Of a DNA stretch of 39,558 nucleotides, positions 32,594-39,558 are shown in pieces (position 1 is the stretch's first letter; every line of letters begins with the position of its first letter). The notes beneath the pieces are model-generated. The model worked only from the letters and a program-made list of their open reading frames with translations, did no database searches and was not told the DNA's origin. A program made the position numbers and the translations under genes. The DNA comes from Synergistota bacterium. Lineage in GTDB: Bacteria > Synergistota > Synergistia > Synergistales > Aminobacteriaceae. The stretch covers positions 1-39,558 of the forward strand of contig JAKJGK010000009.1 of the NCBI GenBank assembly GCA_022704435.1, in the 5' to 3' direction.

Positions 32594-33520
32594 ATGTCTG
32601 AAAAGTTGCTGGCCGGAGGGATCGAGGCCGGGGGGACGAAGATCGTGTGCGCGGTCGGGACCGGGCCGGACGACCTGACCAGGGCGGTCTTTCAGTCCGG
32701 CTCCGATCCGGACGCCGCAATGCGGGAGGTCACGGACTGGCTCCGGGCTGAGCAGGGACGCCGCGGCACTCTGCGCGCGGTGGGGATAGGCTCGTTCGGC
32801 CCTGTGGACCTTGACCCGGCCTCGCCCAAGTACGGTTTCATAACGTCCACGCCGAAGCCGGGATGGCGCGACGCGGACGTGCTCGGCAGGGTGAGGCGGG
32901 CTTTCCCGGAGATTCCGGTCGCGTTCGACACGGACGTGAACGCCGCGGCGCTCGGCGAGAGGAGGTGGGGCGCGGCGAAGGGGCTGGACGACTTCGTCTA
33001 CATCACCATAGGCACCGGGATAGGGGCCGGGGTGGTGGCGGGTGGAAGACCGCTGCACGGGCTTGTGCACCCGGAGGCGGGGCACATGCGCATTCCGCGT
33101 GTGCCGGGGGACGATTTCCCCGGCGTATGTCCGTACCACGGCGACTGCTGGGAGGGGCTCTGCTCCGGCCCTGCCATTAAGTCGCGCACAGGGTTTGCAG
33201 CCACGGAGATACCGCCGGACTCCGAGGCATGGCGGCTGCACGCGCGCTACACCGCACTCGCGCTCGGCAACATCATCTGCGCCCTGTCGCCACGGCGCAT
33301 TATCCTGGGCGGCAGCGTGCCAAAGGGAGGACTGCTTGGCGGGGAGCGCTTCTTCGCCATGGTCCGGGCAGAAGTGCAAGATGTGCTGAACGGGTATGTG
33401 GTGTCGCCCGCGCTGGAACAGGGCATCGGGGAGTTCATCGTCCCTCCGGGGCTGGGCGACGACGCCGGAGTCTGCGGCGCGCTCTCCCTGGCGCTCGACG
33501 AGCTTGATCGGGCAGGATAG
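32594..33520 (+). CDS. ROK-family sugar kinase, fructokinase-like
   Basis: The protein has 308 residues. The start at 32594 follows GGGGGAGAG; the longer frame to 32510 spans the promoter. The N-terminal LAGGIEAGGTKIVCAVGTG is the ATP-binding phosphate loop. DTDVNAAALGERRWG carries the catalytic Asp near residue 115, then IGTGIGAGVVAGGRPLHG. The zinc-binding ROK region has HPEAGHMRIPR and CPYHGDCWEGLCSGPAI. The latter resembles bacterial ROK fructokinases (YdhR/GmuE type). It should phosphorylate a hexose, most likely fructose. It is divergent from the SH3-domain gene. Confidence 0.9.
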   Translation: MSEKLLAGGIEAGGTKIVCAVGTGPDDLTRAVFQSGSDPDAAMREVTDWLRAEQGRRGTLRAVGIGSFGPVDLDPASPKYGFITSTPKPGWRDADVLGRVRRAFPEIPVAFDTDVNAAALGERRWGAAKGLDDFVYITIGTGIGAGVVAGGRPLHGLVHPEAGHMRIPRVPGDDFPGVCPYHGDCWEGLCSGPAIKSRTGFAATEIPPDSEAWRLHARYTALALGNIICALSPRRIILGGSVPKGGLLGGERFFAMVRAEVQDVLNGYVVSPALEQGIGEFIVPPGLGDDAGVCGALSLALDELDRAG

Positions 33521-33600
33521 CTACTCTCCGGCGGCTGTCGTCCGCCGCCGCGTCTCTTCGAAGGTCCTACGACGGCAAGTGCGCAAGGAGAATGCGGCGC

Positions 33601-33629
33601 TTCATGCGACAGCTCGAACGGAGTATAAT
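33601..33629 (+). promoter_or_regulatory. Likely promoter of the duplicated membrane-protein gene
   Basis: TATAAT at 33624-33629 is 17 bases from a weak TTCATG at 33601-33606. The coding start is at 33730, leaving a leader of about 95 bases. Confidence 0.5.
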
Positions 33630-33729
33630 AAGAAAAATAATTCCGAAAGGGGGCGGCGCCTTTGATTGCCGACTGCTCTGTAGACCATCCCAGGATATTG
33701 CTTTTCATCAAGAAAGGAGGTGCTCGACC

Positions 33730-34926
33730 GTGCGCAGATGGTTTTTAGCGGAGGCCGAACCTCCGCTTGAAACGGCGATACTCGTGGTCGTCGGTATGAC
33801 CGGGCTTGTCGCAGGAGCGCTGCTCCTGCCCGCAACGGCGGGTTTGACGCCCTACTACGAGAGTGGCCTGCACGGCCTTATACTATTCATCTTTGCACTG
33901 CAGACCATACTCATGGGAAAAACTCCGTTTGGAGAATTGCGGGCTTCCAAGTGGCTTCTGGTCGCGGGACTCCTCATTGCCTCGGCCGGCATAGTGACGT
34001 GCGTCATACCATCCGTGCCGTCAGGAGCGGTCAGGATCGCACTTTTCATCTGCCTGGCGCCCGGCGGGCTGCTGCTGATGGCGCAGATGTTCCTCTCCCC
34101 GCAGAGATTCCGTTTATGGGCAAGGACCGGCGGAGTGCTAAAACGTCTTCCACTCGCCTGTGCCGCGGTCTACCTCCTTTCGATACTAATAGGGACGCTT
34201 CTGTACGCAAATCCATCCGCCTCGGTGCATTACCTCACCGCTCTTTTGCTTATGATGCAGGGAGTCGCGGTCATCCATCTGGCGCGCCTGCTGGCGCTGG
34301 TCTACAGGCAGTATCCGCAGCCTGCGGAAGGAGCGGGAGGGCTTCCTTTCGACAAGGCCATGCTGCTTCTCATGGGAGTCTTCCTCGTGCTGCTCGGCCT
34401 TCTGCTAGTCCCTGTCAACCTGGGCATCCTTCCGTTCTCCCCGAGCGCTCAGCTCGGACTGCTGATGGTGGTGAACGCGGTGCAGATGCTCGCGGCGGGA
34501 AGCACTCCCATAGGGGCCTTCCCTCGCAGCAGGGCTATGCTGCTGCTCGGGCTGCTCTTCGCGGGCGCGGGGATAGTCTCGTGCGTGGTGCCCGGCGTGC
34601 TCGTCCCGACGCTAACGATCCTGATAGGGACCCTGAATATTGTTAACGGACTGATGACTCTGTTGAAGGCTCTGCCGTCGTTGAGCGCTACCAGAAAAAC
34701 CCCGCCTCCGGAGCCGGTCGGCCGGGTTCTGCTCAGGCTCTTCGGCACGCAGGCCGTGATGGGAGGCGTCTCCATGCTGTTCGGCGCGTCCATGCTGCTG
34801 CCCGGCATTATTCCGGGGCTCGTCATCAGCGTCGTTCTGGCCGCCAACGGAGGCGTTCTCATCTACCTGATGCGGGTGCTCTTCCTCGTCGAAGATATAA
34901 AGAGGCTCGCGGGGGAAAAAACATAA
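33730..34926 (+). CDS. Membrane protein with internally duplicated helical unit
   Basis: The protein has 398 residues from GTG 33730, after AAAGGAGGTG. About ten to twelve membrane helices are present in two similar halves. The first half has ILVVVGMTGLVAGALLLPAT, MGKTPFGELRASKWLLVAGL and ASAGIVTCVIPSVPSG. The second half has LLLMGVFLVLLGLLLVPVNL, AAGSTPIGAFPRSRAMLLLG and AGAGIVSCVVPGVLVP. The shared pattern is a short TPxG loop followed by an AGIVxCVxP helix. It resembles HdeD/DUF308-type membrane proteins; no catalytic residues are evident. It lies 19 bases before the DUF4139 gene and is probably in one operon with it. Confidence 0.85.
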   Translation: MRRWFLAEAEPPLETAILVVVGMTGLVAGALLLPATAGLTPYYESGLHGLILFIFALQTILMGKTPFGELRASKWLLVAGLLIASAGIVTCVIPSVPSGAVRIALFICLAPGGLLLMAQMFLSPQRFRLWARTGGVLKRLPLACAAVYLLSILIGTLLYANPSASVHYLTALLLMMQGVAVIHLARLLALVYRQYPQPAEGAGGLPFDKAMLLLMGVFLVLLGLLLVPVNLGILPFSPSAQLGLLMVVNAVQMLAAGSTPIGAFPRSRAMLLLGLLFAGAGIVSCVVPGVLVPTLTILIGTLNIVNGLMTLLKALPSLSATRKTPPPEPVGRVLLRLFGTQAVMGGVSMLFGASMLLPGIIPGLVISVVLAANGGVLIYLMRVLFLVEDIKRLAGEKT

Positions 34927-34945
34927 CAAAAGGAGGCGTTATGAC

Positions 34946-36370
34946 ATGAAAAGCGCACAGGTATTCAGTCTGCTCCTACTGCTGCTGTTGCTTGCCCTTC
35001 CGGCGTTCGCCGGGACGAACACAAGCACGGACTCCGAGCGGACCGGGCTCGAGGTGACCGTATACAACTCCGACCTCGCCCTGGTCAAGGACAGCCGCAG
35101 CGTCTCGCTCCCGGAGGGGGAGGGCGAGCTGCGCTTCATGGACGTGGCCTCGGCCATCAAGCCGGAGACCGTCCACGTGAAGTCGAAGAACCAGCCGGAC
35201 GCGCTCGCCATTCTGGAGCAGAACTACGAGTACGACCTGATCAGCCCGGAGAAGCTGCTTGAGAAGTTCGTAGGCAGGGAGATAAAGATCGAGCTGCGCA
35301 ACGACTACCAGGACAAGTCCGAGATAGTCGACGCCAGGCTGCTCAGCGTAAACAACGGCCTCGTGTTCGAGATCGGCGGCCAGATATACCTGAACTACCC
35401 GGGGCTGAAGATAGTCCCCTCCATCCCGGACAACCTCTACGCCCGGCCGACTCTGGCCTGGCTTTACGCCAACTCGTCGAAGGAGCCGCACGAGATGGAG
35501 GTCTCCTACATGACCAGGGGGATGAGCTGGAAGGCCGACTACATCCTGGTGCTGAGCGGCGACGACAAGACGGCTGACCTGACGGGCTGGGTCACCATCA
35601 ACAACCAGAGCGGCGCTCGCTACAACGACGCGGTGCTCAAGCTGATCGCGGGCGAGGTCAAGGAGGTCCGCGACATCATGCCGCCCGCCATGTACATGGA
35701 CAGAGTCGCTATGGCTGCGCCCGCCCCGGCGCCCTCCTTCCAGGAGGAGGAGTTCTTCGAGTACCACATCTACAACCTCTCGCGCCGCACCACCATCGGT
35801 CAGAACCAGACCAAGCAGATCAGCCTGCTGGAGGCGTTCGACTCGAAGCTGAAGAAGGAGCTGATCGCCGGCGGATCCGCCGACTACTTCCGCACCCAGT
35901 ACAGGGGGGGGCGCATAAAGCAGAAGGTGAACGTGGTCATCTCGTTCAAGAACTCCGAGGAGAACAACCTCGGCATGCCGCTTCCCAAGGGGATCATCCG
36001 CCTGTACAAGAAGGACTCGGGCGGCAGCCTCCAGTTCATCGGCGAGGACAGGATAGACCACACTCCCCGCGACGAGGAGGTTCGCCTGACGGTCGGCGAG
36101 GCCTTCGACGTCGTCGCCGAGCGCCGCCAGACAAAGTACAGGAAGATCGCCGACAACCTGGTGGAGAGCACCTGGGAGCTGGTTGTGAAGAATCGCAAGA
36201 AGGACGAGCCCGCGACCGTGTCGTTCAACGAGAGGGTCTACGGAACGTGGGAGGTGCTCTCCTCCTCGCAGGAGTACGAGAAGACCGACGCGTTCGGCCT
36301 GCGCTTCGATGTAACAGCGGAGCCGGGCGAGGAGAAGGTCGTCACATACACCCTGCGAAACCGCTTTTGA
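34946..36370 (+). CDS. DUF4139 domain exported protein
   Basis: The protein has 474 residues, with a signal peptide (FSLLLLLLLLALPAFAG) and ATG 34946 after AAAAGGAGG. Near the start VTVYNSDLALVKDSRSVSLP is the usual opening of this family. Further on come SYMTRGMSWKADYILVLSGD and LTGWVTINNQSGARYNDAVL, the DUF4139 core, and a C-terminal beta-rich domain ending in EPGEEKVVTYTLRNRF. Such proteins are exported with mucoidy/adhesin-like beta-sandwich folds; their function is unknown. It follows the duplicated membrane protein gene closely, and a strong hairpin follows the stop codon. Confidence 0.88.
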   Translation: MKSAQVFSLLLLLLLLALPAFAGTNTSTDSERTGLEVTVYNSDLALVKDSRSVSLPEGEGELRFMDVASAIKPETVHVKSKNQPDALAILEQNYEYDLISPEKLLEKFVGREIKIELRNDYQDKSEIVDARLLSVNNGLVFEIGGQIYLNYPGLKIVPSIPDNLYARPTLAWLYANSSKEPHEMEVSYMTRGMSWKADYILVLSGDDKTADLTGWVTINNQSGARYNDAVLKLIAGEVKEVRDIMPPAMYMDRVAMAAPAPAPSFQEEEFFEYHIYNLSRRTTIGQNQTKQISLLEAFDSKLKKELIAGGSADYFRTQYRGGRIKQKVNVVISFKNSEENNLGMPLPKGIIRLYKKDSGGSLQFIGEDRIDHTPRDEEVRLTVGEAFDVVAERRQTKYRKIADNLVESTWELVVKNRKKDEPATVSFNERVYGTWEVLSSSQEYEKTDAFGLRFDVTAEPGEEKVVTYTLRNRF

Positions 36371-36381
36371 TAATTGCGCAA

Positions 36382-36414
36382 GAGGCTGCTGCGCAACCCC
36401 TGCGCAGCAGCCTC
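36382..36414 (+). terminator. Strong hairpin after the DUF4139 gene
   Basis: GAGGCTGCTGCGCA (36382-36395), a 5-base loop and TGCGCAGCAGCCTC (36401-36414) form a perfect 14-bp stem just after the stop codon. A T tract is missing, so it may stop transcription with Rho or protect the 3' end. Confidence 0.6.
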
Positions 36415-36543
36415 ATAAAGCAACCCCGGAGAAGAGCGCTCGTTGAAAGGACCGCTGCCAATCGTTGGACTGCGCCGCAGCGCCCGCTTTTACAGACACG
36501 GGAACAAGACCGGCGTCGACAGGCGCGCCGATCAAACGATAAA

Positions 36544-36612
36544 AATCTCACCGAATGAGATTATAGAATTTCGCCGAATGATATTAAAGAATCTCACGGA
36601 ATGTAGTATGAT
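36544..36612 (+). repeat. Three 23-bp direct repeats upstream of the DUF4143 ATPase gene
   Basis: Units 36544-36566, 36567-36589 and 36590-36612 share AATCTCACCGAATG or close variants, followed by an AT-rich half. The 23-bp period is about two helical turns. The last unit overlaps a possible -10 box (TATGAT, 36607-36612). They lie 18 bases before the start of the ATPase gene, so they may be an operator. Confidence 0.75.
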
Positions 36613-36630
36613 CCATTCGGGGTGAGGCAC

Positions 36631-37890
36631 ATGAAAAAAAACGATTATCGTCCACGTGTCATCGACAGACGTGTCGAAGAATATCTGTCCGCATTCGGGG
36701 CGATCTGCATAGAGGGCCCGAAGTGGTGCGGCAAGACATGGACTTCTTCTCATCATAGCAAGAGTGAAATTCTGATCGGCGACCCCGCTGGAAATTTTCA
36801 AAATAGAAAACTGGCGGAGCTTCAGCCCTCTCTTGTGCTGGAGGGCGAGACTCCGCGGCTGATTGACGAATGGCAGGAGGTCCCGCCGCTCTGGGATGCC
36901 GTCCGTCATCTGGTGGACGAGCGCGCCGCAAAGGGGCAGTTCATCCTCACCGGCTCGGCGACGCCCAACCACAAGGGCATCCTGCACAGCGGCGCCGGAC
37001 GCATTGCGAAGCTGCGGATGCGTCCCATGTCGCTGTACGAATCCGGCGATTCGACCGGCAAGGTCTCGCTCCAGTCTCTTTGCGGCGGAGAGGTCGCGCC
37101 GGTTATGACCGGCGAAGTCGAACTTAAAAGACTCATCGACCTCGTCATACGAGGCGGCTGGCCCGGAAGCCTCGGCCTTGCCATACAGCAGGCGGCCTTG
37201 CTGCCCTCCGAGTACCTGAACGCCATCCTGGACGACGATGTTTATCGCATCGACGGCATCAGGCGCGATACATCGAAGATGCGCCTGCTGCTTCGCTCTC
37301 TTGCCAGAAACGAGAGCACGACGGCGACCAACAGGACTCTGCGCAGCGATATCAAGGCTGTCGACGACGAGGATATCGACCCGGACGATATTTTCAAGCG
37401 CCTGTTCATTACAGACAATCAGCCGCCGTTCTCGCAAAAGATCCGTTCTTCTGTCCGCGTCAAGCAGGCGGAAAAGCGCCATCTCGCCGACCCGTCGCTG
37501 GCCTGCGCGCTTCTGAAGGCGACACCGGAGGGATTGCTGGGCGATCTTGAAACGCTCGGCCTACTGTTCGAGGCGCTGTGCGAACGAGACTTGAAGGTTT
37601 ACGCGGAAAGCTTCGGCGCGAATCTCTACCATTATCAGGACTATTCCGGTCGGGAAATCGACGCAGTCATAGAACTGAGCGACGGCGGTTGGTGTGCTTT
37701 TGAAATAAAGCTGGGTGCGAACCAGATCGATGCGGCGGCAGAAAACCTGATCAAAATCCACGACGAGATTGCCCGCGATGAAAAGGGCAAGCCTCCCGCC
37801 GTCCTCTGCGTACTGTGCGGACTTGCCAACGCTGCATATCGTCGGGCAGACGGAGTCTTTGTCGTGCCGATTACAGCGTTGAAAAACTGA
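36631..37890 (+). CDS. AAA-family ATPase with DUF4143 domain
   Basis: The protein has 419 residues from ATG 36631, preceded by GGGGTGAGG; an in-frame GTG at 36622 is an alternative. Walker A is EGPKWCGKTWT near residue 30, Walker B RLIDEWQEVP near 80, and sensor FILTGSATPNHKG near 108. The C-terminal DUF4143 part has a restriction-nuclease-like end (GREIDAVIELSDGGWCAFEIKLG near 345-368) with an Asp and an ExK pair. These proteins are common mobile accessory genes of unproven function. It is followed by a HEPN/MNT pair and preceded by direct repeats. It is a distant relative of the gene at 16776-17975. Confidence 0.88.
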   Translation: MKKNDYRPRVIDRRVEEYLSAFGAICIEGPKWCGKTWTSSHHSKSEILIGDPAGNFQNRKLAELQPSLVLEGETPRLIDEWQEVPPLWDAVRHLVDERAAKGQFILTGSATPNHKGILHSGAGRIAKLRMRPMSLYESGDSTGKVSLQSLCGGEVAPVMTGEVELKRLIDLVIRGGWPGSLGLAIQQAALLPSEYLNAILDDDVYRIDGIRRDTSKMRLLLRSLARNESTTATNRTLRSDIKAVDDEDIDPDDIFKRLFITDNQPPFSQKIRSSVRVKQAEKRHLADPSLACALLKATPEGLLGDLETLGLLFEALCERDLKVYAESFGANLYHYQDYSGREIDAVIELSDGGWCAFEIKLGANQIDAAAENLIKIHDEIARDEKGKPPAVLCVLCGLANAAYRRADGVFVVPITALKN

Positions 37891-37929
37891 ACTTGTCGCA
37901 AAAAAAGCAAGCGATCGGCGGTGATGCTG

Positions 37930-38364
37930 ATGATAAGCTTTGAGCAGTACGAACGCGCTCTGGAGCGGTACAGAGAGATGTTGCTTCACTGGAAGGAGTC
38001 CGAGGAAGATGCGCAAGGTGCCACCATTGTCAGGGAGGCTGCAAGGGAGGCTCTGATTCAGCGTTTCGAGTATCTGACAGAGTCCGCATGGAAGACATGC
38101 AAGAGGCTTCTCGTGGAGACGGAGGGGTACGACAAGGAAGTAGGGCCGAAGAGCCTTTTCCGGCTTGCCGGAAGTCTCGGCATGCTTGACGCGGAAACCT
38201 GGATAACGTTCTGGGACGCCCGCCTCGGCACTTCACACGACTACAGCGAGGAGAAAAGCGCCGTCCTGCTCTCCCATGCCGATGACTTGGAGAAGCAGGC
38301 GAATCTTCTTCTTGATGCCATGCGTCTCAGAAAAGAGGCGTCAATTCCGGGGAGCAGGGAATGA
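37930..38364 (+). CDS. HEPN-type nucleotidyltransferase partner protein (HI0074 family)
   Basis: The protein has 144 residues; starts at 37921, 37924 or 37930 are all in frame. The all-helical sequence with SFEQYERALERYREMLLHW and ALIQRFEYLTESAWKTCKRL fits the HI0074 family of nucleotidyltransferase-substrate-binding proteins, within the HEPN clan. The RNase motif of HEPN toxins (RxxxxH) is not clearly present; there is GTSHDYSEEKSAV near residue 105. Its 3' end overlaps the MNT gene as ATGA. The two act together as a possible toxin-antitoxin pair. Confidence 0.88.
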   Translation: MISFEQYERALERYREMLLHWKESEEDAQGATIVREAAREALIQRFEYLTESAWKTCKRLLVETEGYDKEVGPKSLFRLAGSLGMLDAETWITFWDARLGTSHDYSEEKSAVLLSHADDLEKQANLLLDAMRLRKEASIPGSRE

Positions 38365-38672
38365 AGGATCGACTGGACATTGAAGAGAAACATCTGGCTA
38401 CCCTGCTGCAAATCCTGAACGAGCATGTGCCAGAGTGGGAGGTGTGGGCCTTTGGCTCCCGGGTCTCGGGGCGCGCCCGCCGTGGCTCCGACCTTGATCT
38501 GGTTCTTGTCGGGTCGGAGCCTGTCCCTATAGAGAGGCTCGGCGCCCTCTTTGAAGCCCTTGAGGAGTCCTCGCTCCCCTTTTTTGTAGATGTGCTGGAC
38601 TGGCACGGTATCCCGGCCTCGTTCAGGAATAATATAGAAAAAGAGAGAATTCTTATTAAGAAGCCGGCCTGA
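38361..38672 (+). CDS. MNT-type minimal nucleotidyltransferase (HI0073 family)
   Basis: The protein has 103 residues. The signature WAFGSRVSGRARRGSDLDLVL near residues 28-50 has the GSxxxGxxxxxSDxDL pattern with both metal-binding Asp residues. A third Asp (FFVDVLDW) is near 78. It should transfer a nucleotide, in known HEPN/MNT pairs AMP onto the HEPN toxin to neutralise it. The start ATG overlaps the HEPN stop, so the pair is translated together. Confidence 0.92.
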   Translation: MKDRLDIEEKHLATLLQILNEHVPEWEVWAFGSRVSGRARRGSDLDLVLVGSEPVPIERLGALFEALEESSLPFFVDVLDWHGIPASFRNNIEKERILIKKPA

Positions 38673-38770
38673 AAGAATATCTACGCTGTGGAAGTCCTGA
38701 GTTATCAAGCCTGGACGAGCAGGCTCGAACCGAGGCGAGGAGGGCGGCGAAGTTCATCTCGCGCAACCGC

Positions 38771-38799
38771 TTTCAATAAATACGCATAGAGGGTATAAT
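38771..38799 (+). promoter_or_regulatory. Likely promoter of the flavoprotein gene
   Basis: TATAAT (38794-38799) is preceded at 17 bases by a weak TTTCAA (38771-38776). The gene starts at 38839. Confidence 0.55.
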
Positions 38800-38838
38800 A
38801 TCCGCATCGAAGCGTTGAACAAGGGAGGGTGCTGGATA

Positions 38839-39558
38839 GTGAAACAGTTCGACATAATAGTGATAGGGATGGGCCCGGCTGGAATGGCGGTCACCGCGAT
38901 GGGTGCCGCGATGGGGCTGAACGTGCTGTCGGTGGAGAAGCACAAGGTCGGCGGGGAGTGCCTCAACTGCGGCTGTATCCCGAGCAAGGCCCTGCTGAAG
39001 GCCGGATCCGCGCTTCACTCCGCGCGCGACCTGGCCAGGTTCGGCATAAACGCGGAGCTTGCCGTCGGGCCCTCCGACCCGATGCAGGTCGTCCGGGACA
39101 AGGTTCACAAGATAAACGACAAGAAGTTTCAGGCGGCTTTCGAGCGGGCCACGCTCGTCTCGGGCGTCGCCGAGTTCGTCGACGAGCGGACCGTGCAGGT
39201 GAACGGCGAGACGTACACGGCGAAGCACATTTTCATAGCCACCGGCACGGAGCCGTTCGTCCCCCCCATCCCCGGACTCGCCGACGTCCCCGACATCCTG
39301 ACGAACATGAACATGTTCGAGATAGAGAAGATCCCCGAGTCGCTCGCCATAATCGGCGGCGGCGCGATAGGCTCCGAGATGGCGCAGGCGTTCACCCGCC
39401 TCGGCGCGAAGGTGACGATGGCCCACATGGACCCGCACCTCGTCCCCCTCGCCGACGAGGATGCCGCGCACGTCCTGGAGGAGGCCTTCGCCAGGGAGGG
39501 GATCACCGTCCACAACGGCGCGAAGATCACCGGCGTCGAGATGAAGGACGGCAGGATA
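38839..39558 (+). CDS. Dihydrolipoamide dehydrogenase-like flavoprotein (partial)
   Basis: The frame begins at GTG 38839 after AAGGGAGGG and stays open to the window end: 240 codons, with the C-terminal half missing. FAD-binding is shown by DIIVIGMGPAGMAVTAMGAA near residues 5-23. The redox motif VGGECLNCGCIPSKALLKAG near 38-57 has the paired cysteines of the Lpd/mercuric reductase group. HIFIATGTEP precedes the NAD-binding GGGAIGSEMAQAFTRLGA near 170. It transfers electrons between NAD(P)H and a disulfide. Whether it serves a 2-oxo acid or glycine cleavage complex, or acts alone, needs the neighbouring genes. Confidence 0.9.
   Translation, partial: MKQFDIIVIGMGPAGMAVTAMGAAMGLNVLSVEKHKVGGECLNCGCIPSKALLKAGSALHSARDLARFGINAELAVGPSDPMQVVRDKVHKINDKKFQAAFERATLVSGVAEFVDERTVQVNGETYTAKHIFIATGTEPFVPPIPGLADVPDILTNMNMFEIEKIPESLAIIGGGAIGSEMAQAFTRLGAKVTMAHMDPHLVPLADEDAAHVLEEAFAREGITVHNGAKITGVEMKDGRI

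Noticed and set aside
38773-39513. 246-codon minus-strand frame at the right edge
   Set aside because: It is a shadow of the flavoprotein on the plus strand, whose FAD, disulfide and NAD motifs are clear.

Overview
The window looks like a chromosomal piece of a GC-rich, double-membraned anaerobe of the phylum Synergistota. The best clue is the protein at 8754-10028 (minus strand). It ends in a glycine run, a cysteine, a short hydrophobic stretch and an Arg-rich tail, which is the Synergist-CTERM type of sorting signal. A TonB/ExbBD/outer-membrane receptor set confirms an outer membrane. The genus cannot be named from the sequence alone.

Layout. 1-3288: an AT-richer pair of secreted proteins, the second with TPR-like and WD40 repeats. 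3558-8424: a SF1 helicase with a RelE-like N-terminal domain, a DJ-1/PfpI protein, a block of dispersed repeats, and recQ. 8445-16660, minus strand: a tightly packed cobalamin-uptake operon. It starts with a cobalamin riboswitch and a terminator, followed by periplasmic binding protein, ATPase, permease, ExbB, ExbD, TonB and BtuB-like receptor. Its last gene is a beta-propeller surface protein. Start/stop overlaps and short gaps suggest one transcript. A separate small antitoxin-like gene lies just beyond it.

16776-21321: accessory DNA. It holds an AAA/DUF4143 ATPase, a family 2 glycosyltransferase split by an IS1634-like insertion sequence, and a remnant of a second transposase. Taking out the insertion sequence plus one TATT copy restores a 334-codon reading frame. 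21342-23820, minus strand: aroF-aroB, starting the shikimate pathway. Ahead of them are a strong promoter, an unlisted 51-aa leader peptide rich in Phe, Tyr and Trp, and a perfect terminator, so this is a classical attenuator.

23964-36370: mostly housekeeping or transport genes. They include an unknown 327-aa protein, acetamidase/formamidase, universal stress protein, OB-fold protein, EamA transporter, NagD-like phosphatase, secreted M20 peptidase, YdcZ-type transporter, SH3-domain protein, ROK sugar kinase, a duplicated membrane protein and a DUF4139 protein. A second repeat block at 30561-31197 shares its family with the one next to recQ. 36544-38672: another accessory patch, with three 23-bp direct repeats before a second DUF4143 ATPase, then a HEPN/MNT pair. 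38839-end: the start of a dihydrolipoamide-dehydrogenase-like flavoprotein, cut by the window edge.

The most interesting items are the B12 operon with its Synergist-CTERM beta-propeller (a possible functional analogue of Bacteroides BtuG), the aromatic leader peptide, and the mosaic repeat families. No tRNA, rRNA or CRISPR array was recognised.
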